8,978 nucleotides of DNA from an uncultured Saprospirales bacterium. GTDB taxonomy: Bacteria > Bacteroidota > Bacteroidia > Chitinophagales > JADIYW01. The DNA lies in NCBI GenBank assembly GCA_938008535.1, contig CALLKF010000170.1, forward strand, positions 1 through 8,978, read 5' to 3'. Below, piece after piece: positions 1-5,977 of the stretch (the stretch's first letter is position 1; every line of letters starts with the position of its first letter). The position numbers and the translations under genes are program-made. The notes under the pieces are model-generated. The model had not been told where the DNA came from and did not search any database. It saw nothing but the letters and a program-made list of their open reading frames with translations.

Positions 1-258
1 TCGTGAAGAACAGGCTCAAACGCTTGAATACCAAGTCTGTGAAGAGTTGGCGCACGATTTAGTAGAACCGGATGTTCTTTAACCACTTCGGCTAAGATAT
101 CCCAAACTTCAACTGTTTCTTGATCAACCAAACGTTTAGCTTGCTTGATTGTTGTTGCCAGTCCTTTTTCTTCAAGTTTGTTATAAACAAACGGTTTGAA
201 TAATTCGAGAGCCATCTTTTTAGGAAGACCGCACTGATGTAATTTTAAAGTTGGACCA
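1..258 (-). pseudogene. rpoC: RNA polymerase beta' subunit, internal fragment cut at both ends
   Basis: Reading the minus strand from about 258 down to 1 gives one uninterrupted frame of about 86 codons with unmistakable beta' wording: LKLHQCGLPKKMALELFKPF, then WDILAEVVKEHP, then VLLNRAPTLHRLGIQAFEPV. In the family this segment lies just before the NADFDGD catalytic motif of RNA polymerase, which would fall beyond position 1. The fragment lacks both ends: the window edge removes the downstream part and a junction at about 250-260 removes the upstream part. The HQCGLPKKMALELFKPF wording matches what I remember of proteobacterial RpoC. Bacteroidota RpoC usually reads more like HECGLPKDMAAELYKPF. 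A foreign origin is therefore likely, but that is an inference from memory. No start codon or neighbouring rpoB is present, and the piece cannot make a working subunit. Confidence 0.93.
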
Positions 259-260
259 AC
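250..260. other. Head-on junction between rpoC and ettA fragments (shared GTTGGACCAAC)
   Basis: The minus-strand rpoC frame and the plus-strand ettA frame meet here with no spacer. The 11 bases GTTGGACCAAC can be read both ways: as the reverse complement of Val-Gly-Pro codons of rpoC, and as Val-Gly-Pro codons leading into ettA (GPTVKISYVDQ). The surrounding AGTTGGACCAACT is an almost perfect palindrome with one central mismatch. Two housekeeping genes fused inside their coding regions in opposite orientation through a short microhomology suggests an amplification or assembly chimera, or less likely a real rearrangement. Confidence 0.75.
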
Positions 261-768
261 TGTAAAAATAAGTTATGTTGATCAAACGCATAAAGATATT
301 GACCCTAATAAAACAGTTTACGATGTTTTAAGTGGAGGAACAGAAAGTTTAATGTTTGAAGGCAAATCTATTAATAGCAGAGCTTATATAAGTAGATTTA
401 ATTTTAGTGGAAATGATCAAAGTAAAAAATGTGGAGTGCTTTCTGGCGGTGAAAGAAATCGTTTGCATTTAGCAATGGCTTTAAAAGAAGGTGGAAATGT
501 GTTGTTGTTAGATGAGCCAACAAATGATTTAGATGTGAATACTTTACGCGCTTTAGAAGAAGGTTTAGAAAGCTTTGCGGGGTGTGCAGTTATTATTAGT
601 CACGATAGATGGTTTTTAGATAGGGTTTGCACTCATATTTTAGCATTTGAAGGCGATAGTAGTGTTTATTATTTTGAAGGAGGATATAGTGAATATGAAG
701 AAAATAGAAAAAAACGACTAGGGAATATTGAACCAAAACGTCCTCGTTATAAAAAACTGGCTGTTTAA
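253..768 (+). CDS. ettA: Energy-dependent translational throttle protein EttA (ABC-F), C-terminal half only
   Basis: The frame is open from about 238 and homology begins at 253 (GPTVKISYVDQ). The first ATG, at 352, is internal and is not the native start. Counting from that Met, the ABC signature LSGGERNR is at residues 30-37, Walker B NVLLLDEP at 49-56, the D-loop NDLD at 58-61 and the H-loop motif ISHDRWF at 82-88. The protein ends with the typical EttA tail (FEGGYSEYEENRKKRLG, then a basic C-terminus). EttA is a ribosome-associated ABC-F ATPase of about 550 residues that gates the first elongation step according to the ATP/ADP ratio. Here the first nucleotide-binding domain, the inter-domain arm and the Walker A of the second domain are missing, so this copy cannot be functional. 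The wording fits Bacteroidota EttA. It is truncated by the junction at 250-260. Confidence 0.92.
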   Translation, partial: GPTVKISYVDQTHKDIDPNKTVYDVLSGGTESLMFEGKSINSRAYISRFNFSGNDQSKKCGVLSGGERNRLHLAMALKEGGNVLLLDEPTNDLDVNTLRALEEGLESFAGCAVIISHDRWFLDRVCTHILAFEGDSSVYYFEGGYSEYEENRKKRLGNIEPKRPRYKKLAV

Positions 769-879
769 TGAAAAATAAATTAGGAGCATTATTTTTATTA
801 CTTAGTATTATTTAGTGTTTACGCGTTTATTGCAGGTGGCTGGAATGGCGTAAAAAAATATTGGCAAATGGCTCTATAA
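768..879 (+). pseudogene. Possible small membrane protein with a frameshift, downstream of ettA
   Basis: An ATG at 768-770 overlaps the ettA stop by one base (TAATG), an arrangement typical of translational coupling. It encodes MKNKLGALFLLLSII and stops at TAG 813-815. Moving to the reading frame that contains codon 808-810, the hydrophobic segment continues as FSVYAFIAGGWNG and then VKKYWQMAL, ending at TAA 877-879. Together this would be a protein of about 37 residues with one membrane segment. A one-base indel in the T/A-rich stretch 791-813 would explain the break. The second half overlaps the 3' end of the TPR gene on the opposite strand, so either reading could be accidental. I do not recognise a family. 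If the sequence is chimeric at about 848, only the part up to there belongs to the ettA neighbourhood. Confidence 0.25.
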
Positions 880-1726
880 ACCACGTTAAGTATGCAAAAA
901 ACATCAACGCAACATACGGAATCCATAGTGCCGGAATTTGTTTTGCCAAACCACCAATCACTCTAGTTCCAAAATAAACGCCTAAAATAAAAATCCATTG
1001 CATGTTGCCTTGTTGCTTCGAAATCCAGAATTGATAGTTTAAAAAGAATCGATAAATTGGATTTTTTGCACGAATAATTTCTTTCATGCCTTCTTTAGCA
1101 TGATGATTATTTGGATTGATTTTTAATGCTTCCAAAAAATGCGAACGTGCTTCATTTCTATCACCAGTTTCTAATTTCGACCAACCAATATTGGCATGTG
1201 AAAACGCATCTTCTGGATTGTTCGCCAACGTTTCTTCAATACTTGACAATAACTCTTCTGTTCGATTTAACTTAGTCAAACAAATCGTTCTATAATTTAA
1301 ACAAGCGTTATTTTCTGGGTCTGCATTCAATCCTTCATTGGCATATTCCAACCCAATTTCCCATTTCTTTTTATCAATGTATAAAGCAGAAAGAAAGCCA
1401 AAAAAATCGGCGTCCCAAGGTTCTAACTCTATCGCTTTGCGTATCATCGTTTCCGACTCACTCGTTTTTTCAATTGTATTTAAAAAGACAGCTCTATAAT
1501 AATAAGAGATACCTTCATCTGGTGCTGCAGCTAATAATTTTTGCGTGTACTCATCGGTATTTTTTTCGTCGTTTAGTTGTATATATGTACTCGTTAAAAG
1601 TACTAAAGCAACAAAATTATTTGGGTCAACAATCAATGCTTTTTGTAATTCTACAATCGCTTGATCAAATCTTTTTAAATGAATTAAATTGCGTGCGCGT
1701 TCAATGTGTTGGTCTGTAATATCCAT
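827..1726 (-). CDS. Membrane-anchored TPR protein, partner of the upstream AAA+ ATPase; C-terminus possibly truncated
   Basis: This 299-residue protein starts at ATG 1724-1726, directly after the stop of the upstream ATPase gene (TAA then ATG, no gap), so the two are very probably co-translated. Residues 4-206 form about six tetratricopeptide repeats, with the cleanest units at 4-37 (ending ALIVDPN), 105-138 (EGLNADPEN) and 173-206 (ALKINPNN). A basic linker with NPIYRFFLNYQFWIS follows, then two hydrophobic helices at about 242-260 and 267-287. No signal peptide is present, so the TPR domain should face the cytoplasm from the inner membrane. Related proteins, as I remember them, continue after the NxFLR motif with a further stretch and more hydrophobic sequence. 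This one ends abruptly as HSSHLQ-stop, which may mark a chimeric or truncated end near 848. The likely role is recruiting substrates or the ATPase to the membrane; this is inferred from gene order. Confidence 0.85.
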   Translation of the reverse strand: MDITDQHIERARNLIHLKRFDQAIVELQKALIVDPNNFVALVLLTSTYIQLNDEKNTDEYTQKLLAAAPDEGISYYYRAVFLNTIEKTSESETMIRKAIELEPWDADFFGFLSALYIDKKKWEIGLEYANEGLNADPENNACLNYRTICLTKLNRTEELLSSIEETLANNPEDAFSHANIGWSKLETGDRNEARSHFLEALKINPNNHHAKEGMKEIIRAKNPIYRFFLNYQFWISKQQGNMQWIFILGVYFGTRVIGGLAKQIPALWIPYVALMFFAYLTWFIEPFANIFLRHSSHLQ

Positions 1727-3067
1727 TTATTTTTTTATTTTAAGATACTTCAAAATATCATCATACAATCCACTTTCATTGGAATATAGCGCATAGTTGC
1801 GAGCTGTTGCAAACCATTCTTTTGTAGTTGCTTTGTGTTTAGTAATTGCATTTTTTAAATCAGATGTAGTAACAGGAATAATTTTTCCTTGTTTCATCGA
1901 TTCAGGTAATTTTGATTCAATGGCAACATCAACAACCGCTTTTAAATCTGCACCAGAATACTCTTCTGTTAACTTCGAAATATTGGCGAAGTCAATATTC
2001 TCAAATGGTTTTTCATGTGATAATAATTTCAAAATTTCTTCGCGTGCTTTTACATCTGGTGGTTGAATAAACACAATTCTATCAAATCTTCCAGGTCTGC
2101 GAAACGCTGTATCTAAATACCACGGACAATTCGTGGCTGCTAAAATCAACACACCTTCGTTGGAATATTTCACACCATCTAATTCATCTAAAAACTGATT
2201 GATAATAAAACGACCACTTGCATTGCGCATATCGCTTCTGCTAGCACCTAATGCATCTACTTCATCAAAAAACAACACGCACGGCGCATTTACGCGTGCT
2301 GCTTCAAAAATATTATGTAGGTTTTTTTCCGAATTTCCCATCCACATATCCAACACTTCATTAATTCCAACTGAAATAAAATTAGCATTTATTTCACCAG
2401 CAGTGGCACGCGCCAACATCGTTTTGCCGCAACCTGGTGGACCGTAAAATAAAATGCCACCACCAATTTTTTTACCAAATGCTTTGTAGATTTCCGGATT
2501 ATTTAATGGATGAATCACTTTCAACGCAATCTCTTCTTTCATCGCTTCCATTCCACCAACATCACTGAATTTTATTTTTGGTTTTTCAATTTCGCTTTGC
2601 AATAAAATGTTATCTACAAATTCATCGTCGCCAGCCGAAACAGTTGCAGCAGAACCAGATTCCTTTATCTGTGCGTTTAATTCGTTCTCGTAACTGCTGT
2701 CTTTCAATTGATTATTTAATGCAATTGCTTTGTCATAATTTATTTTTGATTCCTGTATTTCGTTTTGTGCCAAATGATTTTTTGACAATAAAAAATAAGC
2801 AGTTGCATTTGTTTTATCTACTTCTAAAATTTCTTCTAACACCACTTGAGTAGCAGAATATTTTTGCAAAAAGTAAAAGCAATTCGACAAACCTAATTTT
2901 AGTGAAATATCATTTGGTGAAAGTTGTATCGCATTTTTATATTCAATTTCTGCTTCAGCATAATTTCCACTATTGAATAATGCATCGCATAATAATTTGC
3001 GCAATGAACTATTATCAGGTGAAAATTTTAATGCTTCGCGCAACGAATTTATTTGTTCTTGATTCAT
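1727..3067 (-). CDS. TPR-AAA+ ATPase, Vps4/Cdc48-like unfoldase
   Basis: The 446-residue protein has an N-terminal TPR region (about 1-125; units ending QLSPND and LEVDKTN), a linker at about 125-165, and one classical AAA+ module at about 166-405. Visible motifs are Walker A GPPGCGKT (209-216), an aromatic pore loop MWMG (241-244), Walker B VLFFDEVDA (264-272), the sensor 1 Asn in AATN (313), the arginine fingers in RRPGRFD (323-329) and the sensor 2 motif GAD (372-374). The pore loop and the RRPGRFD wording match AAA ATPases that thread proteins through a hexamer ring (Vps4, Cdc48) more than FtsH, and no protease domain is present. The C-terminal tail (WFATARNYALYSNESGLYDD, 418-437) is distinctive and recalls bacterial TPR-AAA relatives. 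The start is preceded by an A-rich leader without a Shine-Dalgarno site, as is normal in Bacteroidota. It is the first gene of a two-gene operon. Its substrate is unknown. Confidence 0.9.
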   Translation of the reverse strand: MNQEQINSLREALKFSPDNSSLRKLLCDALFNSGNYAEAEIEYKNAIQLSPNDISLKLGLSNCFYFLQKYSATQVVLEEILEVDKTNATAYFLLSKNHLAQNEIQESKINYDKAIALNNQLKDSSYENELNAQIKESGSAATVSAGDDEFVDNILLQSEIEKPKIKFSDVGGMEAMKEEIALKVIHPLNNPEIYKAFGKKIGGGILFYGPPGCGKTMLARATAGEINANFISVGINEVLDMWMGNSEKNLHNIFEAARVNAPCVLFFDEVDALGASRSDMRNASGRFIINQFLDELDGVKYSNEGVLILAATNCPWYLDTAFRRPGRFDRIVFIQPPDVKAREEILKLLSHEKPFENIDFANISKLTEEYSGADLKAVVDVAIESKLPESMKQGKIIPVTTSDLKNAITKHKATTKEWFATARNYALYSNESGLYDDILKYLKIKK

Positions 3068-3203
3068 TTTTATTTATTTATTAAGCGTTGCTAAACTATA
3101 AAAAAATAAGCATTTGTTTTAAACCTAAATAGTTATTATTTGTTGATGAAGATATGCTGGAATTTCTCTGATTTTCTACTTATTTTTGTTAAAATAAATT
3201 ATT

Positions 3204-4415
3204 ATGTATTCTACCATCAAAATAAAAAGAAATATATACAGTTCAGAGGAACATTTAATGCTGCAAAAGATGTGTCAGCAATTTATAGAAAAAGAAATTG
3301 CACCATTTCATGCACAATGGGAAGACGATGGACAAGTAAGTCGTGATGTTTGGAACAAAGCTGGTGATGCTGGTTTATTGTGCTTAGATGTTCCATCAGA
3401 ATATGGTGGTGCTGGATTAGATTTTTCTTTCTGCGCATTAATAACAGAAGAAATTTCAAAAGCAGGTTTCACTGGTCCAGGATTTTTCCTGCATTCAGAT
3501 ATTGTTGCACCGTATATTATTGATTATGGTACAGAAGCACAAAAACAACAATGGTTACCAAAAATGTGTAGTGGCGAAACTATTACCGCAATTGGTATGA
3601 CAGAGCCAAGTTGTGGCAGCGATTTGCAAGCATTGAAAACTACAGCAATTGACAATGGCGATTATTATGCAATTACTGGACAAAAAACGTTTATAACCAA
3701 TGGCTACATGAGTGATTTATGTGTCATTGCTGCACGCACGATTATTGATGGAAAAGATGCTGGTATTTCTTTATTTTTAGTAGAAGCAACTCGTGCAGGT
3801 TTTTCTAAAGGAAAACCATTTAAAAAAGTAGGTATGAAAGCGCAAGATACGTGCGAATTATTTTTCGACAACGTACAAATTCCGAAAGAAAATTTATTAG
3901 GTGAAGTTGGAAAAGGTTTTGTGTATATGATGCAAAAATTAGGTCGCGAACGTTTGTCTGTTGCTTTAATGGCAGTTGGTGGTGCTGAAGGCGCATTGGA
4001 AAACACGATTGACTATTGTTTATCACGTACTGCATTTAAACAACCAATTGCAGGTTTCCAAAATACACAATTCAAATTAGCTGAATTAGCTACCAAATTA
4101 CAAATTCATCAAACATTTGTAGATAGATGTGTGGAATTGTATTGCAACGGCGAGCTCAGCGCAGAAACCGCTTCTATGGCAAAATATTCTTGCACCGATA
4201 CACATCAGGATATTGTAGATGAATGTATGCAATTACACGGTGGTTACGGCTACATGTGGGAATATTATATCGCTCGTGCGTATGCAGACAACCGTGTAGC
4301 GCGCATATACGCAGGCACGAATGAAATTATGAAATTGCTGATTGCACGTGGTTTATTGCGTGAACTACACGAAATGCAAAAGAAACAAAAAGCAAGTGCT
4401 GCAATAGCGAATTAA
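3204..4415 (+). CDS. Acyl-CoA dehydrogenase, long-chain/isovaleryl type active site
   Basis: This 403-residue flavoprotein should catalyse FAD-dependent alpha,beta-dehydrogenation of an acyl-CoA, the first step of fatty-acid or branched-chain beta-oxidation, passing electrons to ETF. The N-terminal helical domain (about 10-125) is followed by the family signature GMTEPSCGSD (131-140), the beta domain with GQKTFITNG (159-167) and GMKAQDTCELFFDNVQIP (210-227), and the C-terminal helical domain ending in QLHGGYGYMWEYYIARAYAD (343-362) and YAGTNEIM (369-376). The position that carries the catalytic Glu in medium- and short-chain enzymes (E376 of MCAD) is Ala370. Glu249 in GRERLSVA sits where LCAD and isovaleryl-CoA dehydrogenase keep their base. 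The length is normal. The Met at 3204 places the usual RNIYSSEEH start a few residues in and is preferred. The gene stands alone, divergent from the ATPase operon. The exact chain-length preference cannot be read. Confidence 0.94.
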   Translation: MYSTIKIKRNIYSSEEHLMLQKMCQQFIEKEIAPFHAQWEDDGQVSRDVWNKAGDAGLLCLDVPSEYGGAGLDFSFCALITEEISKAGFTGPGFFLHSDIVAPYIIDYGTEAQKQQWLPKMCSGETITAIGMTEPSCGSDLQALKTTAIDNGDYYAITGQKTFITNGYMSDLCVIAARTIIDGKDAGISLFLVEATRAGFSKGKPFKKVGMKAQDTCELFFDNVQIPKENLLGEVGKGFVYMMQKLGRERLSVALMAVGGAEGALENTIDYCLSRTAFKQPIAGFQNTQFKLAELATKLQIHQTFVDRCVELYCNGELSAETASMAKYSCTDTHQDIVDECMQLHGGYGYMWEYYIARAYADNRVARIYAGTNEIMKLLIARGLLRELHEMQKKQKASAAIAN

Positions 4416-4418
4416 GAA

Positions 4419-4517
4419 TTGTCTGAACTATGATTAAAAAATGATTTATTGGATTACCATGATTTTATTTTTTTAAATCCTGAAATCCATTCATCCAACA
4501 AATCCAAATTCAGACAA
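4419..4517. repeat. 99-bp foldback element with 9-bp perfect terminal inverted repeats
   Basis: The element begins with TTGTCTGAA (4419-4427) and ends with its exact reverse complement TTCAGACAA (4509-4517). The left arm carries spaced GATT/GGATT units and the right arm carries AATCC units (4476-4505), so the two arms can pair into an imperfect long hairpin. It starts 3 bp after the stop codon of the acyl-CoA dehydrogenase. No coding capacity is visible. The design matches a family of dispersed intergenic repeats that I remember from many Bacteroidota genomes (TTGTCTGAA-TCAGGATT type). A partial copy lies at 5928-5971. It may also act as a 3' stabiliser or transcription end for the gene before it. 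Confidence 0.8.
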
Positions 4518-4570
4518 AAAATCACACACATCACAAAAATCATTTCCATCACAATTCAGAAAATTTCCTG

Positions 4571-4640
4571 TCGAGCTTCGCTCATCCTTCTCCATTTGGA
4601 GAAGGTGGTTCCGACAAAGTCGGAATCGGATGAGGTAAAG
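4571..4640. repeat. Structured intergenic repeat with nested hairpins
   Basis: An outer stem CTCATCC (4581-4587) / GGATGAG (4628-4634) encloses two perfect hairpins: CCTTCTCC-ATTT-GGAGAAGG (4586-4605, 8-bp stem) and TTCCGAC-AAA-GTCGGAA (4609-4625, 7-bp stem). Together they form a three-way-junction shape. The two bases 4586-4587 are shared between the outer stem and the first hairpin. A further small stem GAGC-TTC-GCTC (4573-4583) competes with the outer one. The wording resembles CTCATCC..CTTCTCC..GGAGAAGG intergenic repeats that I remember in Bacteroidota. It lies between two convergent genes and has no T-run, so it is not a classic terminator. Confidence 0.65.
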
Positions 4641-4652
4641 ACAACCAACACA

Positions 4653-5888
4653 CTACTTCATATACATCAGCACTTCTATTTTTACAAATGCTTTTCTAGT
4701 CTGAAACAAACTGCCTCTATGTTTAATATTAATTCTACCATTGCTATCTGTTAAACAATATACTTGGCCTGCATCACCAAATTTTTCAAAACTCAAAAAA
4801 GTTGAGTTTGGACCAGCAGAAGTTGTACTTCCTGGTAAATAGTAATCTGATAAATCATCTTTTGATTTTAGAACGACTGTTGTGCCAAAAAAATTATTAT
4901 CCAAACTGCTTATCTTTAATAAAACCTGTGCTTTATTATTTCCAACAACTGAACTTAAATCTAAATCAAAATTACTGTACAAAGAATCCGTATAAACAAC
5001 CACATTTGGAAAAAATATACCACTCAAACTTTGTGCAGCAGTCGTCTGTACTGTTCCATCTGCAAACTTATAACCACTTGTCGTAGCAATTTGTCCATTC
5101 ACTTCCAATTTGCTCGTTGGTGTATCGGTACCAATACCAACTTTGCAGTCATCCGTAATTTTCACGCACGGCTGCGAAGGCACACCGGTTCCAAAAATAT
5201 AACCACCACCAGTTCCATATGCTTCGTTTGTAAATACCACGTCACCGCGTCCGCTTCTTGGTATCAAATCGTTGCTGTCTTCCGCAACGCCAAACACCAC
5301 ACCACCTGTGTAGGCAGTATCTGCCAAACGCAGCGTTGGCACTTCGCCTGTTATTTGCAGCTGGCTGCCTAGGCGTTCGCTGCTATACACTTCCAGTTTC
5401 TTTCTCGGTTTATTCGTGCCAATGCCAACATTGCCTGTGTTGAAGTAAATATTCGTATCGTTGTCGCTCCATTGCGTACCATTTTCTGCTTCTTTTGCAT
5501 ACAAGGCATACGGTACAGAAACCAATTGGCTAGTGCCAACCAAGGTGTAGTTGCTGCCACCGGTTTCATCCATTTCTATTTTTATAAAATAGTTGTCGTT
5601 GCCCCAATTGATGGCGCTCATCGTGCCACTAACTGGCGTGCCTTTGCCTATTTCTAAATTGATGAGTCCTAAATTATTAGATGAAGTTGCATGCGTTTCC
5701 ACATACACAGCAGTACCAGAAATGTTACCTTTCAGAATGCTTAATCGAATACCAATATTTTTATTGGCTAAGATATTGCCGCCATTATCGCGCGCCACTG
5801 CCTGGTATTTGATAGCTTCCGGAACTACTGCAAATGTTTGTAGTTGCAACAACAGCAGTAAGATAATTGACACTAATATTTTTTTCAT
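4653..5888 (-). CDS. Exported protein with Bacteroidota N-terminal beta domain and two VGIGT repeats
   Basis: The 411-residue product starts with a clear signal peptide (MKK, then a hydrophobic run to about residue 20, cleavage near TFA-VV). Residues 23-131 match a domain common in secreted Bacteroidota proteins (AIKYQAVARDNGGNILANKN, GLINLEIGKG, then SVPYALYAKEAENG at 124-137). Two copies of the motif GxVGIGTxxPxxKLEV follow, at about 152-167 and 248-263. The segment GYKFADGTVQTTAA (272-285) is typical of tail-fibre-like stalks that often precede variable heads. The last 120 residues are beta-rich and I do not recognise them. No T9SS sorting domain and no S74 autoprotease are visible, so how it crosses the outer membrane is unclear. 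Base composition is uneven within the gene: sampled lines are about 58% GC at 5281-5340 against 27% at 4861-4920. It follows the T9SS protein gene by 89 bp on the same strand and may be co-transcribed. Confidence 0.87.
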   Translation of the reverse strand: MKKILVSIILLLLLQLQTFAVVPEAIKYQAVARDNGGNILANKNIGIRLSILKGNISGTAVYVETHATSSNNLGLINLEIGKGTPVSGTMSAINWGNDNYFIKIEMDETGGSNYTLVGTSQLVSVPYALYAKEAENGTQWSDNDTNIYFNTGNVGIGTNKPRKKLEVYSSERLGSQLQITGEVPTLRLADTAYTGGVVFGVAEDSNDLIPRSGRGDVVFTNEAYGTGGGYIFGTGVPSQPCVKITDDCKVGIGTDTPTSKLEVNGQIATTSGYKFADGTVQTTAAQSLSGIFFPNVVVYTDSLYSNFDLDLSSVVGNNKAQVLLKISSLDNNFFGTTVVLKSKDDLSDYYLPGSTTSAGPNSTFLSFEKFGDAGQVYCLTDSNGRINIKHRGSLFQTRKAFVKIEVLMYMK

Positions 5889-5927
5889 TTGAGTTACTTT
5901 TATTGTTTGTTTATTTCTTCATTATAT

Positions 5928-5971
5928 AAAATCCTAAAATCCACTAATCCTGCAAATCCTGATTCAGACAA
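5928..5971. repeat. Partial copy of the AATCC / TTCAGACAA foldback repeat
   Basis: Four AATCC units with 2-5 bp spacing lead into GATTCAGACAA, ending in the same TTCAGACAA terminus (5963-5971) as the right end of the element at 4419-4517. A matching left terminus is not convincing: the best candidate, TTGTTTGTT at about 5903-5911, agrees at only 6 of 9 positions. This is therefore a half copy or a decayed copy. It fills most of the 89-bp gap between the two exported-protein genes. Confidence 0.7.
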
Positions 5972-5977
5972 TTACAA

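Noticed and set aside
352..768. A complete small ABC ATPase starting at ATG 352
   Set aside because: Family sequence continues upstream to about 253 in the same frame, and Walker A and the first nucleotide-binding domain are missing, so this is a cut EttA and not a short gene.
1474..2853. Several plus-strand ORFs of 80-90 codons across the TPR and AAA+ genes
   Set aside because: They are antisense shadows of genes with complete domain motifs and have no recognisable content or plausible leaders.
3068..3203. Bacteroidota-type promoter (TTTG / TAnnTTTG) in the divergent region between the AAA+ and acyl-CoA dehydrogenase genes
   Set aside because: Only partial matches such as TAGTTTAG on the minus strand are seen, and none has a well-placed upstream box.
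3140..3346. Alternative plus-strand ORF upstream of and overlapping the acyl-CoA dehydrogenase
   Set aside because: Its translation resembles no protein family and it lies in another frame over the conserved N-terminus of the enzyme.
5031..5892. Plus-strand ORFs and one other minus-frame ORF over the exported protein gene
   Set aside because: They occur where the gene is GC-rich and stop codons are scarce; compositions such as Cys/His-rich antisense readings look accidental.
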